A DNA stretch of 55,266 bases from Candidatus Poribacteria bacterium (GTDB taxonomy: Bacteria; Poribacteria; WGA-4E; WGA-3G), in assembly GCA_022822275.1 (NCBI GenBank), contig JAJEBZ010000029.1:1-55266 (forward strand), read 5' to 3'. A program made the translations under genes and the position numbers. Shown piece by piece: positions 18,830-27,782 of this stretch. Position 1 is the stretch's first letter; each line of letters starts with the position of its first letter. The notes beneath the pieces are model-generated. The model was not told where the DNA came from. It worked only from the letters and a program-made list of their open reading frames with translations, and did no database searches.

Positions 18830-20236
18830 TCAAGGGACATCCCAGAGACGGATGGTCCTATGATCATTACTTGCGAGTGTTTTCCCATCCGGACTAAATG
18901 CTACACTACTGACCTGAAACAGGTGCGTAAGTGTGTGCTTTTGTGTGCTTGTTGCCACATCCCACAGACGGATAGTTCCATCATCACCACCACTTGCGAG
19001 TGTTTTCCCATCCGGACTGAATGTTACGCTCGAAGCCGTACGCGTATGTCCTTCAAGCGTGTGCTTTTGTGTGCCTGTTGCCACATCCCACAGACGAATA
19101 GTCCGACCAAAATCGCCACTTGCGAGTGTTTTTCCATCCGGACTGAATGCTATGCTACTGACACTACCCCACACTTCAAGTATGTGCTTTTGTGTGTTTG
19201 TTGCCACATCCCACAGACAGATAGTTCCATGAAAAATCGCCCCAGCCAAGCTGCTACCAGCCAAGCTGCCACTTGCGAGTGTTTTTCCATCTGGACTGAA
19301 TGCTACGCTACTAACACCTCTTGTATGCCCTATTAGAGTCTGTATGTGACCTGTTGCCACATCCCACAGACGAATAGTCCCATCATCACCGTCACTTGCG
19401 AGTGTTTTCCCATCTGGACTAAATGCTACGCTATAAAACCCAAGTCTATGCCCTTCAAGTATGTGCTTTTGTGTGCCTGTTGCCACATCCCACAGACGGA
19501 TAGTTCCATCAAAAGTCGCCCCAGCCAATCTGTCACCAGCCAAGCTGCCACTTGCGAGTTGTTTCCCATCCGGACTGAATGCTACGCTACTGACACCACC
19601 CGCATGCCCCTTAAGTGTGTGTTTGTGCATCCATGTTTCCACATCCCACAGACGGATAGTTCTATCATAACTACCTGATGCAAAGGTGCTGCCATCTGGA
19701 CTGAATGTTATATCAGAGGTACTATCGTGAACTAACCCGTTGTATTTCTCACCATTCTCAGCCCAGAAGGTCCATAAGCCATTTTCAACACCATCTTTGT
19801 AGAACACTTTCTCTTGGTTTTGTTGATTGTCGTACCACTTGAGATAGATCCCATGCATTTTACCGTTCTGCATCTGCCAGAGTGCGTACGGTATGTCGTC
19901 CTCTGTTGCCTTTACCCATCCTGTATAAGGTGTCTCCTGATTAGGGGCATAGTATAGTTCTTCACCTGATGGTGATTGGCGGGTCTGCAAGTTATCCTCG
20001 TCTAATGCTTCCGCAAGGATCTGCTCGCGCACCTTTGGGTCATCCAAATTGGGGAGATTATCCGCAATCGAATCCGCAATCGAATCCGTATCATCTGAAT
20101 CAGATCCACACCCAATGAACAACGCGAAACAGATACATAACATTGGGATTAGTTTCATTAGTTTCCGCACCTGACGAATACATACTGTAAACACAGTAGC
20201 ATTCTCTTTTTGCCACAAGATATGTTTCTTAATCAT
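18830..20236 (-). CDS. lipoprotein with MORN/YwqK-like segment and WD40 propeller
   Basis: A 468-residue lipoprotein. The lipobox LFIGC follows a hydrophobic stretch that starts at an inner Met (20158), but the strongest ribosome site (GGGAGGA) serves the outer ATG at 20236, giving a long n-region. After an acidic linker comes a YwqK/MORN-like part (YTGWVKA, MHGIYLKWY, GLWTFWAENG). About seven WD40 blades follow, with SPDGKTLASG and TIRLWDVAT motifs. Two blades carry an extra LAGxxLAGA insert. The blades are almost identical at DNA level, implying recent repeat homogenisation. Probably a surface-anchored protein-interaction platform. Confidence 0.8.
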   Translation of the reverse strand: MIKKHILWQKENATVFTVCIRQVRKLMKLIPMLCICFALFIGCGSDSDDTDSIADSIADNLPNLDDPKVREQILAEALDEDNLQTRQSPSGEELYYAPNQETPYTGWVKATEDDIPYALWQMQNGKMHGIYLKWYDNQQNQEKVFYKDGVENGLWTFWAENGEKYNGLVHDSTSDITFSPDGSTFASGSYDRTIRLWDVETWMHKHTLKGHAGGVSSVAFSPDGKQLASGSLAGDRLAGATFDGTIRLWDVATGTQKHILEGHRLGFYSVAFSPDGKTLASDGDDGTIRLWDVATGHIQTLIGHTRGVSSVAFSPDGKTLASGSLAGSSLAGAIFHGTICLWDVATNTQKHILEVWGSVSSIAFSPDGKTLASGDFGRTIRLWDVATGTQKHTLEGHTRTASSVTFSPDGKTLASGGDDGTIRLWDVATSTQKHTLTHLFQVSSVAFSPDGKTLASNDHRTIRLWDVP

Positions 20237-20280
20237 AGTTTTCCTCCCAATAGTTACGTTTTACATAAACGATTACTGAT

Positions 20281-20337
20281 TTAATAATCCAGCAAGGCAA
20301 TCCCCTCACGATACGTCTGCACAGATGTCTGCAAAGT
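20281..20337 (-). pseudogene. duplicated 3' end of malate dehydrogenase gene
   Basis: Read on the minus strand this encodes LQTSVQTYREGIALLDY and a stop, almost identical to the true Mdh C terminus (LQTSAQTYREGIALLGY). DNA identity is about 50 of 57 bases, and weaker similarity continues to about 20362. It lies beyond the small gene that follows mdh. So a short gene is now bracketed by two copies of the mdh 3' end, as after insertion or allele replacement. Confidence 0.8.
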
Positions 20338-20350
20338 CCAACTTATCGTC

Positions 20351-20578
20351 TCAATCTGCTACTTCAGAATCAACGGATTCCAAGAGTTTTGGTTTTTTAC
20401 TCGGCAAGTCTGCGAATTTATATTTGCCGGACTGCCGCATTTTTTCCTGTAATTCTTGATAGTGAGCGACCAGTTGACTCACATCATGGTTAAATCGTGC
20501 AGAGATTTTGTGCCGTATTTCACGTACCTCGTTAACTATTTCGCATTCGGTATTTTCTATGATTTCTCTGTCTCTCAT
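20351..20578 (-). CDS. small conserved-looking hypothetical protein
   Basis: A 75-residue charged protein with a helical core, VREIRHKISARFNHDVSQLVAHYQELQ. I recall similar short proteins with an EVRxIRxxxxxxFxxD pattern in cyanobacteria and planctomycetes, often near toxin-antitoxin genes, with no assigned function. It begins 23 bases after the mdh stop and is flanked by the mdh 3' duplication. No toxin partner is adjacent. The stop codon overlaps the edge of the mdh remnant. Confidence 0.6.
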   Translation of the reverse strand: MRDREIIENTECEIVNEVREIRHKISARFNHDVSQLVAHYQELQEKMRQSGKYKFADLPSKKPKLLESVDSEVAD

Positions 20579-20601
20579 TTCACCCTTATAATATAAATTG
20601 C

Positions 20602-21528
20602 TTAGTACCCCAGCAACGCAATCCCCTCACGATACGTCTGTGCAGATGTCTGCAAAGCACCTAATTCATCATCTGTCAATTCAATCTCAAGTATCTCCTC
20701 AATACCATTTGCACCTAATTTTATCGGCACACCGATATAGAGGTCGTTGATACCGTATTGTCCTGTGAGATGTGCAGAACAGGGCAGTAACCTTTTCTTA
20801 TCTAAAACAATAGCTTCTGCCATCTGTGCCAACGATGCACCTGCGGCGTAATATCCACTTGTCTTGAGAAGATTGACCACCTCAGCACCACCATCACGAG
20901 TGCGTTGTGCCATCGCTTCAATCCGCTCTGTTGAAATCAATTGCGGAATCGGGATACCGTTGACGGTTGTATAGCGCGGTAACGGCACCATCGTATCACC
21001 GTGTCCGCCAAGAACGAGGGCATGGATGTCTTCTACCGATACGCCCAATTCAAGCGAGATAAAATAGCGGAACCGGGCGGAATCCAGGACACCCGCCTGT
21101 CCCACAACTCGGTGTGATGGAAATCCCGATACCTTCCACGCGTGGTAGGTCATGATGTCAAGTGGGTTGGTGAGCATCACAATAACAGTATCGGGTGAAT
21201 GCTTCACCACATTCTCTGTGACGCTGCCGACGATGTTTGCATTTGTTTGCAATAGGTCTTCGCGTGTCATGCCCGGTTTGCGTGGAGAACCTGATGTAAT
21301 AATAACTAAATCTGAATTTGCAGTTGCCGAATAATCAAGGTCGCCGCTGATTGCTGCGTCAAACAGTTCTACCGGTCCCATTTCCGCCATATCCAACGCC
21401 TTGCCTTGCGGGACTCCATCAACAATGTCAATCATGACGACATCGCCAAGCTGTTTCTGTGCGATTAGGAATGCTGCTGTTGCACCGACGTTGCCTGCAC
21501 CGATTACACTAATTTTCTTTCTTGCCAC
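20602..21528 (-). CDS. mdh: malate dehydrogenase (LDH-like)
   Basis: A 308-residue NAD-dependent malate dehydrogenase of the LDH-like type found in many bacteria. It has the Rossmann GAGNVGATAA, the substrate loop SGSPRKPGMTREDLL with the catalytic-loop Arg residues, NPLD, and catalytic His in GGHGDTMVPL. It interconverts malate and oxaloacetate in the TCA cycle. It starts with GTG, backed by a GGAGGA ribosome site. Its placement with citrate synthase and isocitrate dehydrogenase genes upstream on the same strand indicates a TCA cluster, although a restriction-modification pair now separates it from icd. Confidence 0.95.
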   Translation of the reverse strand: MARKKISVIGAGNVGATAAFLIAQKQLGDVVMIDIVDGVPQGKALDMAEMGPVELFDAAISGDLDYSATANSDLVIITSGSPRKPGMTREDLLQTNANIVGSVTENVVKHSPDTVIVMLTNPLDIMTYHAWKVSGFPSHRVVGQAGVLDSARFRYFISLELGVSVEDIHALVLGGHGDTMVPLPRYTTVNGIPIPQLISTERIEAMAQRTRDGGAEVVNLLKTSGYYAAGASLAQMAEAIVLDKKRLLPCSAHLTGQYGINDLYIGVPIKLGANGIEEILEIELTDDELGALQTSAQTYREGIALLGY

Positions 21529-21561
21529 TTCTTCCTCCGTTTTATATCAGGTTGTTTTAAA

Positions 21562-22659
21562 TTATTGTTTGATAACAAAGATCACATCTGCTTCAGTTGA
21601 GTATGTTTCTCCATCCCAATCAAAGTCAATTTGAAAACCAACATCTGTATTTACTTTTTCTATATAATTTGCCACGTGTGTTGAAATCAAAGATCTAGCT
21701 CTTTTTAATTTCCATGAATCAAAAAAGTTCGTTTTATCTACCAACACCAGAAACAAGCGATTTGAAGCATCAAAACGTCGCACGCCTTGATTCTCATAAA
21801 ACCATCGTGCTAAAGGTTCAGGATTAGCAATAGATTCGTTTAACAATGTCTCTCTGCATGCGTATAATTCACGTACCAATCTGTGTGCATCATCATTTGG
21901 ATGATCGTCAAGTTTACGCCATAAATCAGGAATTAGGACTGATTCAGGAACGGACGTGTCAAAACTAATATCTAATTTTCGCGCTAAGTCTTTCATTAAG
22001 GTCAATTCAGGACGTAATCCGCTTGCCTTTCTATAATCTTTAATGTAGCCTTCAGGTAAGTATGTGACTTTCAAGTCAAACGGTTTATTGTTAAGAAAAA
22101 AGTCAATTTTCTTTATCTGTCCCACTGCTGGAATTACGTTCACATGCTCCTTAAAAATATCTTCAATAACGATGGAAGTCCAATGGTTGTACCATGAAGC
22201 TAATACATAAGCACGTAAACTATTGTGAAGATCCCCTTCTATTGCATCAGACAATGATTCATAAGAAGTTATCTTTTTCACATACCTGTTTACAATAGTT
22301 GCTTCTAAACTGTTTTGATGCAAACCGCCCCATTCAAAAGATTGAACTTTGTACAACTCACTTATCAATTGTTGTTCGTTTTCACGTCGGGTTTTTCGAT
22401 CTTTTTCAAATAATTCTTTTATAACGTCATCAATATTTACCGAACGTAGTTCTGACTCATAGAGTAATCTCAACTTCTCGTTGTTTGTCTTGCTATTCCC
22501 TATATCTACTTCAAATTTGTTGATAAGATAATCGAGATGTTCTTTGCGTGAAAGTGAACGGAGTTTCAAAAACCGCATTCCTTCATCTGTTGCGGAGAGT
22601 TCACGAATTTTATCGTCCTTGAACAGGCTCACAGCAGTACTAAAATCCAACATCTTCAA
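21562..22659 (-). CDS. restriction endonuclease-like protein of an R-M pair
   Basis: A 365-residue protein with no close family that I recognise. Positions 180-200 (VGQIKKIDFFL..KPFDLKVTYL) give a PD-(D/E)XK-like site: Asp186, then Asp195-x-Lys197. Its start overlaps the stop of the DNA methyltransferase gene by 4 bases, the classic tight coupling of a type II restriction-modification pair. The base composition is AT-richer than the flanking TCA genes, which suggests horizontal acquisition. Recognition sequence unknown. Ends 33 bases before mdh. Confidence 0.7.
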   Translation of the reverse strand: MKMLDFSTAVSLFKDDKIRELSATDEGMRFLKLRSLSRKEHLDYLINKFEVDIGNSKTNNEKLRLLYESELRSVNIDDVIKELFEKDRKTRRENEQQLISELYKVQSFEWGGLHQNSLEATIVNRYVKKITSYESLSDAIEGDLHNSLRAYVLASWYNHWTSIVIEDIFKEHVNVIPAVGQIKKIDFFLNNKPFDLKVTYLPEGYIKDYRKASGLRPELTLMKDLARKLDISFDTSVPESVLIPDLWRKLDDHPNDDAHRLVRELYACRETLLNESIANPEPLARWFYENQGVRRFDASNRLFLVLVDKTNFFDSWKLKRARSLISTHVANYIEKVNTDVGFQIDFDWDGETYSTEADVIFVIKQ

Positions 22660-24155
22660 TTACTTTCTTTAGGATAACGAGTTGTCCAGTTTTTTATATT
22701 TCTAAATGTCTCTACGGTTTTTTCTCGATTTTTCTCGTTAATTTGCTTTCCGAACAACAGAACATAATCAGTTTTTAATCCACCTTTTCTATTATCTTGT
22801 AGTACGGATCCTGCCGAATATGGGCTCGGATAACATCCAATAAATGTAAGTCCTATAGATGCTTCAAGTTCACGAAAACTTTGCCAATGACATTCAGATC
22901 TCGCGTTAAATAGGATTGCCATAATCCCGTTCTTTTTTAGGACACGAGCACATTGACTAAATATAGAAGATAACTTTTCGTTATATGATTGGATATCTTT
23001 TCCTCTCTCTTTTGCATTCGAAACAACAAGTTCATCTTCATAATCATAATCAAGTCCTAAAATACTGTTCCACATCTCACTAAGTTCTAAGTACGGAATC
23101 CGATCTCCGTGCGGAGGGTCGGTTAAGATGACTTTGATTGATTCTGCTGGAATATCCTTTAGAAGTTGTTCTGCATCTCCCTGTTGAACACAAACAGTTT
23201 CTTTCTCATTGAAAAAGTCATTTGGATTAGATGAAATCGGAGTTTTTTTAGAAGTCCTTGCTTCCGCAACAGCCTTTAGCAATTTGCTGGCTTTTGTAGC
23301 ATAGCAATTCCAGGCGTTGATCTCAAAATGTTGTGTTGGGCACCAATATCCAACTATCCAACTCCCCACCTCAATTTTATCCGTTTCAATACCCTTGGTT
23401 TTCCCTCTTTTTGAGACAGCAAAAACCATGTTGGACATTTGACCTACTGATGCAGACAGTATCAGAAGCAACGCTCTTTTTAAGTTGTCAGAATACTGTT
23501 CAATTTCACTCTTGATTAGGTCAATTGCTCGTAATGCGCGTGGTGAAAATAAAGTATCAATGGTAAGGTTTTTTTGTGAATTTATCCTTGTATTGTCAAA
23601 CAACTGAAGTTTCCTTAACCTTTTTGGTTGGTATTCTTCGGCACTTTGGAAACCCTTCAGTTCTAATTCTGTTGGGTTAAGTTCAACTTTTCTACTTCCA
23701 CGTTTTGTCCAAACTCTTGTAATCTGGTCATTGTTCCATAGAAAATGGGTAACTATATTTCCATCTGACAATTGATACATAGAATTGATACGTGGTTTTA
23801 GGTGCTTTTCAAAAGCAAAAATAGCATTTCCTAAATCAATATAGTCTGGGGGACGTAGGTAAAGTTTTGCTAACTCAATACTAATTGGGTTGATGTCAAA
23901 ACCGATAAATCGGCAATTTTGACCTACACATTCTTTTGCTATGAGCCCTGAACCGAGGAAAGGATCTAAAACAATATCATGAGGTTCAGCCAGATTTTCT
24001 ATTAGAAACCGCCACACTTCAACTGGTTTTTTCCCCCAATATTTGTGGAAACCAGCGAACCCTTTATAGCCTTCAGGTGGTAATGGGCTACCTAAAGCAC
24101 TATAGCCGTCAAGATTGAATGACATTTGTAGGTTATCGGACATTTGTGAATCCAT
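22656..24155 (-). CDS. site-specific DNA methyltransferase
   Basis: A 499-residue amino-methyltransferase (N6-adenine or N4-cytosine). The AdoMet-binding motif DPFLGSG is at residues 64-70, followed by GFDINP. The catalytic DPPHGD motif is at 346-351 in place of the usual DPPY. HKYWGKKP at 37-44 resembles the HKYWxRKP signature of DUF1156-like and related methylases. The two motifs are far apart, with a large insertion that probably includes target recognition. It is coupled by a 4-base overlap to the downstream endonuclease gene. The ribosome site is poor, and the true start could be an inner Met. Confidence 0.88.
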   Translation of the reverse strand: MDSQMSDNLQMSFNLDGYSALGSPLPPEGYKGFAGFHKYWGKKPVEVWRFLIENLAEPHDIVLDPFLGSGLIAKECVGQNCRFIGFDINPISIELAKLYLRPPDYIDLGNAIFAFEKHLKPRINSMYQLSDGNIVTHFLWNNDQITRVWTKRGSRKVELNPTELELKGFQSAEEYQPKRLRKLQLFDNTRINSQKNLTIDTLFSPRALRAIDLIKSEIEQYSDNLKRALLLILSASVGQMSNMVFAVSKRGKTKGIETDKIEVGSWIVGYWCPTQHFEINAWNCYATKASKLLKAVAEARTSKKTPISSNPNDFFNEKETVCVQQGDAEQLLKDIPAESIKVILTDPPHGDRIPYLELSEMWNSILGLDYDYEDELVVSNAKERGKDIQSYNEKLSSIFSQCARVLKKNGIMAILFNARSECHWQSFRELEASIGLTFIGCYPSPYSAGSVLQDNRKGGLKTDYVLLFGKQINEKNREKTVETFRNIKNWTTRYPKESN

Positions 24156-24236
24156 ATCGTTAGCGAGTTGTCATTTCACATTTTACTTGTCATGATTTGT
24201 TACATTGCATAGTATGTTGCGTGTATGTGAGGATAT

Positions 24237-24374
24237 TTACCTCTCAATATGCTCACGAATTGCAATAACTTCTTCCAAAATACGTTTGTGAAGATAATAG
24301 ATCACATACACCATCAAAAAACCGATGCCAGCTAACAAACCTACACTAAGTATTATTTTAGTTTTTAATGACAT
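24237..24374 (-). CDS. small single-span membrane protein
   Basis: A 45-residue protein starting MSLKTKIILSV with one hydrophobic helix (residues about 7-27) and a charged helical tail ending REHIER. A GAGAG site precedes this ATG. Longer frames would overlap icd. It starts 34 bases after the icd stop, so it is likely expressed with icd. No family recognised. Confidence 0.5.
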   Translation of the reverse strand: MSLKTKIILSVGLLAGIGFLMVYVIYYLHKRILEEVIAIREHIER

Positions 24375-24408
24375 CTGTTGCTCTCTCGTAAACCGTAACA
24401 GTATATTT

Positions 24409-25656
24409 TTACTGAAAGTTTTCAATAATTGCTGCACCGAATTCAGATGTGCGAACTTTCGTTGCACCCTCCATCAACCGTTCTAAATCATAGGTTACCT
24501 TTTTTTGGAGAATAGTCTTCTCCAATCCAGTGATAATCAGATCAGCCGCTTCTTGCCAACCGATATGTTCCAACATCATCACAGCAGAGAGGATAAGTGA
24601 ACTCGGATTGACAACATCCTGATCCGCGTATTTAGGAGCAGTCCCGTGTGTTGCCTCAAAGAGTGCGGCCTCATCGTTGAGATTTCCCCCCGGTGCCATG
24701 CCGATTCCACCGACCTGTGCTGCGGCTGCATCGGAGAGATAATCGCCATTCAAATTTGGTGTGACAATGACATCATATTCATCGGTTCGCGTTAAAATCT
24801 GTTGTAACATACTATCCGCAATTCTGTCATTTATGATAATCTTACCTTCTGGAACGTTGCCATCATATTCGTCATAAAGTTCCGCTTCTGTAATCGTTGT
24901 ATCAGCAAATTCCTCTTTCGCGAGTTCATAACCCCATGCACAGAATGCCCCTTCAGTGAACTTCATGATATTCCCTTTGTGGACAAAGGTGACGCTGCGC
25001 CTGCTGTGGTCAATTGCGTATTGGATCGCCATGCGTGCTAATCTCTTTGTGCCGAAAATACTTATTGGTTTTATACCGACACCAGAGTCTTCACGGATTT
25101 CCACTCCCATTTCTGTGCGAAGTAGGTCAATAACCTTTTTCACCTCCGGTGTTCCCTGTTCCCACTCAATGCCGGCATAAACGTCTTCGGTATTCTCACG
25201 GAAGATGACAACATCCATTTTTTCGGGATGCGTGACAGGTGCGGGGACACCTTGGAAGTATCGGACAGGACGCACACAAGCATAGAGTTCAAGCACTTGA
25301 CGTAACGTCACGTTTAGACTACGGAAACCACCGCCGACGGGTGTTGTTAAGGGACCTTTTAGTGCCACACGGAAATGTTCAATTGCTTTGAAGGTATCCT
25401 GTGGTAGCCACTCATTGTATTTGTCCATAGCGTTTTCACCAGCGTAAATATCAAACCAGACGATCTGATTTTTGCCGCTGTAAGCAGTTTGGACAGCGGC
25501 ATCAACGACACGACGCGTTGTTTTCATAATGTCCCGTCCGATTCCATCGCCTTCAATGACAGGAATAATCGGGTTATCTGGAACAACCTTCTGTCCGTTG
25601 GCAGTCTGTATTATTTCGCCATCTGTTGGGACTGTTAATTGATCAAATTCAATCAC
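24409..25656 (-). CDS. icd: isocitrate dehydrogenase (NADP+)
   Basis: A 415-residue enzyme, practically the length of the E. coli protein (416), oxidising isocitrate to 2-oxoglutarate. It contains IEGDGIG, the substrate loop [13 protein letters not shown], the metal/catalytic stretch NLNGDYLSD, and [17 protein letters not shown]. The Lys-Tyr in GTAPKYA is the NADP-selecting pair. The GTG start at 25656 is preferred because AGAGGA is 6 bases upstream; another GTG 21 bases earlier lacks such a site. It is 88 bases downstream of the citrate synthase-like gene, in TCA order. Confidence 0.95.
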   Translation of the reverse strand: MIEFDQLTVPTDGEIIQTANGQKVVPDNPIIPVIEGDGIGRDIMKTTRRVVDAAVQTAYSGKNQIVWFDIYAGENAMDKYNEWLPQDTFKAIEHFRVALKGPLTTPVGGGFRSLNVTLRQVLELYACVRPVRYFQGVPAPVTHPEKMDVVIFRENTEDVYAGIEWEQGTPEVKKVIDLLRTEMGVEIREDSGVGIKPISIFGTKRLARMAIQYAIDHSRRSVTFVHKGNIMKFTEGAFCAWGYELAKEEFADTTITEAELYDEYDGNVPEGKIIINDRIADSMLQQILTRTDEYDVIVTPNLNGDYLSDAAAAQVGGIGMAPGGNLNDEAALFEATHGTAPKYADQDVVNPSSLILSAVMMLEHIGWQEAADLIITGLEKTILQKKVTYDLERLMEGATKVRTSEFGAAIIENFQ

Positions 25657-25744
25657 TGGGATTCCTCTCTGATTCACGAAAATATCTATAGGAGATACTC
25701 GCTGATTTAGATTTGTATTTATAGGGGATTAGGGTAGGTGTGTT

Positions 25745-27304
25745 CTATTGATCAAATATTTCATCCCCTGCCATCCTGTTATGTAATGCAACGACTTCAT
25801 TAGCGATAGTTATATCGTCGGTAGGCTTTGGAATAATTTCGGGGTCTGGAGGAATAACTGGTCGGATGATTTTGAGTTGAAGCTGTTCGCGTGCATCCAT
25901 CATCCACCCAAATCCACGGAAAATGTATGTTAGAAATGTTCTGTCGTTTTCATAAATATCCAGCCCTTCTTGGACAGACCACCCACCAAAATCCGTGTTT
26001 GGGGTTAAGCGTAGCGGAGGTTCGTTTTCACGCCCTGGGCGTACAATCCCTTCAATAAAAGCGATTTGGTAGATGCGTTGCATTATGGATAAGCGTTTTT
26101 TCTGTCTATCGTTTAGTTGAATTTCACCTTTATTCACAGCGTCCAGGAAAGGGTTAAAATAGATGGCGGGTCTCGGGTCTTGTTGGATTTCATCGGTTCT
26201 ACCCGCAGCAGCAATTTCTGGGTGTCCGAAGGTTGGAAGTGCTGTGAGCATTCGTTCGCGGATTGCAGCTTCTCTCTCATCGGAATCAAGCGGTTCAATC
26301 TGATTGATAAAGTCAGTCATGTCGTGTATAGCACCGAAATGCCGGTCACCGTCCAAAGCCATTTGTGCGGCAACAAAGAAGTCTGAGACTGCGCCTGTGT
26401 GTAACGTTGCAAGATAACGCGCAACGACGTTTGAGCCTGCGGAACCGTGGTGTGTTTGTATGATACCCATACGTTCTAATATGAAGGCTTCAACGGCAGT
26501 TGCTTCTCTACCTAAAAGGAGACTGTAACATGTTTGAAAAGCGGTTTTTCCATTTTTCTGGTGTTCAACAATGAGGTCATTTGCGCGCATTGCGAGTACT
26601 TGTGGGTGTAATGCGTTGCTTTCTCTCAACTGGTGTCGCATAAAAACAGAAATTGTACCTAATGCGACGTTTTCAATGTGGGTATCAATAAGTTCTAACA
26701 ACAAGTCGCCTGGCTCTCTTGCTGTGTTTATACCTTTTTGATCTGGGATGCTAAGTTTTCGGAGTGTGGAAAAATGTTGAATGGCTGCTTCTGGGCCGGC
26801 TTCAGGGAAGGCTTTTACAAAATCTGCGACTTGATTGATGAGACGTTGGTTACCTGTGAGACCGTCTCTGCGTATCTCAATAAATTCATAAAACTTTCTG
26901 TCTATTATCTCCGAAAATAGGGTTTCTTCGTCTATATCATCTTCGTTAGTTTGAGGTTTTCTCCCGAAAAGACCTACAAAAATTACGTGTGCTGGGCTAA
27001 GTTGTTTTGCAATAATTTCGCTTTCAGAAACGATACCACGTATACCAAAACTTCGGACATTGAGGGTAATCTGTGCATCACCACAGTCCACGGCGGCCTG
27101 GTGTAAAACGGGGTTTGCAAAAACATTTGTGGATTGTGGCATTGAGCTGAAACTCTTGAGAGCTGCAGCAATTTCTCCCTCGCCTAACGTAGTTGCCCGT
27201 GCAATTGACTCATTTACAGGTGTATACGTTGAGACTTGGGGTACTTCAGACACGATTTTTCTGACCGCCGCTTCTCGCTTTGCCTCCATATTGTTATTCA
27301 ACAT
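25745..27304 (-). CDS. divergent citrate synthase-like protein
   Basis: A 519-residue protein, unusually long for citrate synthase (about 430). The fold signature HHGSAGSNVVARYLATLHTG, then ALDGDRHFGAIHDM and FGHPEI...IQQDPRPA, supplies the catalytic triad equivalents His286, His322 and Asp376 (numbered from the chosen start). The N-terminal SFGIRGIVSESEI...FVGLFGRKP matches the GLRGxxY...LLxGxLP region. The ATG at 27304 has AAGGAGA 5 bases upstream; the longer start does not. Adjacent icd and nearby mdh support a TCA role, condensing oxaloacetate with acetyl-CoA. Other CoA-dependent members (methylcitrate synthase, citryl-CoA lyase) remain possible. Confidence 0.75.
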   Translation of the reverse strand: MLNNNMEAKREAAVRKIVSEVPQVSTYTPVNESIARATTLGEGEIAAALKSFSSMPQSTNVFANPVLHQAAVDCGDAQITLNVRSFGIRGIVSESEIIAKQLSPAHVIFVGLFGRKPQTNEDDIDEETLFSEIIDRKFYEFIEIRRDGLTGNQRLINQVADFVKAFPEAGPEAAIQHFSTLRKLSIPDQKGINTAREPGDLLLELIDTHIENVALGTISVFMRHQLRESNALHPQVLAMRANDLIVEHQKNGKTAFQTCYSLLLGREATAVEAFILERMGIIQTHHGSAGSNVVARYLATLHTGAVSDFFVAAQMALDGDRHFGAIHDMTDFINQIEPLDSDEREAAIRERMLTALPTFGHPEIAAAGRTDEIQQDPRPAIYFNPFLDAVNKGEIQLNDRQKKRLSIMQRIYQIAFIEGIVRPGRENEPPLRLTPNTDFGGWSVQEGLDIYENDRTFLTYIFRGFGWMMDAREQLQLKIIRPVIPPDPEIIPKPTDDITIANEVVALHNRMAGDEIFDQ

Positions 27305-27531
27305 GAAATCTCCTTCGTCGTGAATCTGATACGTCCACGGATACATCGCTCGTTGTAAGCACTCGCTGTTGCAATCCTAATCAAAAATATTGCGTGGAAG
27401 GTCAAGTCGTTCAGATTCCATCATAATATAAAAAGTTTGCTGACTGATCTTTTTATCCTTTAAGATATTTTATATAATTTTTGATTAAAAGTCAAGATAA
27501 AAGTTTGGATGGTTTGGATGAGATTGCAAAA

Positions 27532-27566
27532 GCAATGCCGAGTGCATGAGATGCTCTCGGCATTGC
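27532..27566 (-). terminator. stem-loop, possible terminator
   Basis: GCAATGCCGAG pairs perfectly with CTCGGCATTGC across a 13-base loop. On the minus strand it is followed by TTTTGC, a weak T tract. It lies about 215 bases past the end of the secreted protein gene at 27783. Confidence 0.4.
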
Positions 27567-27594
27567 CTTATAAGAGATGTTATCTTCTCTATAA

Positions 27595-27751
27595 TAACTC
27601 AAGTTGCTACCTATGGGATTTTAGACCTACAGACACCGTTTTTAATAGAGTATAATACACTTTTTGGAAGTTTTTGTAGCACAAACTGTCAGTTTGTGTG
27701 CTAAGATGCACAATCTAACAGATTGTGCTACATAGGTGGCAACTTAGGTTA
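27595..27751. repeat. MITE-like element, copy B
   Basis: 157 bp, inverted ends 27595-27614 and 27732-27751 with the same AAGTTGC core as copy A. Its last 80 bases are identical to 8055-8134. The near-perfect identity of copies 19.6 kb apart suggests recent mobility. Confidence 0.75.
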
Positions 27752-27782
27752 TAATAGAGATTGAATTAGTTGCTAAATGAAC

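Larger units (their letters stand above)
27305..27782. other. gene-free region with hairpin and MITE-like copy B
   Basis: No gene seen. Contains an 11-bp stem-loop (27532-27542 with 27556-27566), which could end the leftward transcript of the secreted-protein pair, and the MITE-like element at 27595-27751. The AT-rich stretch at 27370-27530 should contain the promoter of the leftward citrate synthase gene, but no clear -35/-10 pair stands out. Confidence 0.5.

Noticed and set aside
18803-19678. Regularly spaced repeats and long plus-strand frames that look array-like
   Set aside because: Spacing and content match WD40 blades of the minus-strand lipoprotein gene. There are no unique spacers as in a CRISPR array.
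27305-27530. Promoter or RNA gene in the AT-rich stretch before the citrate synthase gene
   Set aside because: No convincing -35/-10 pair or stable fold could be picked out by eye.
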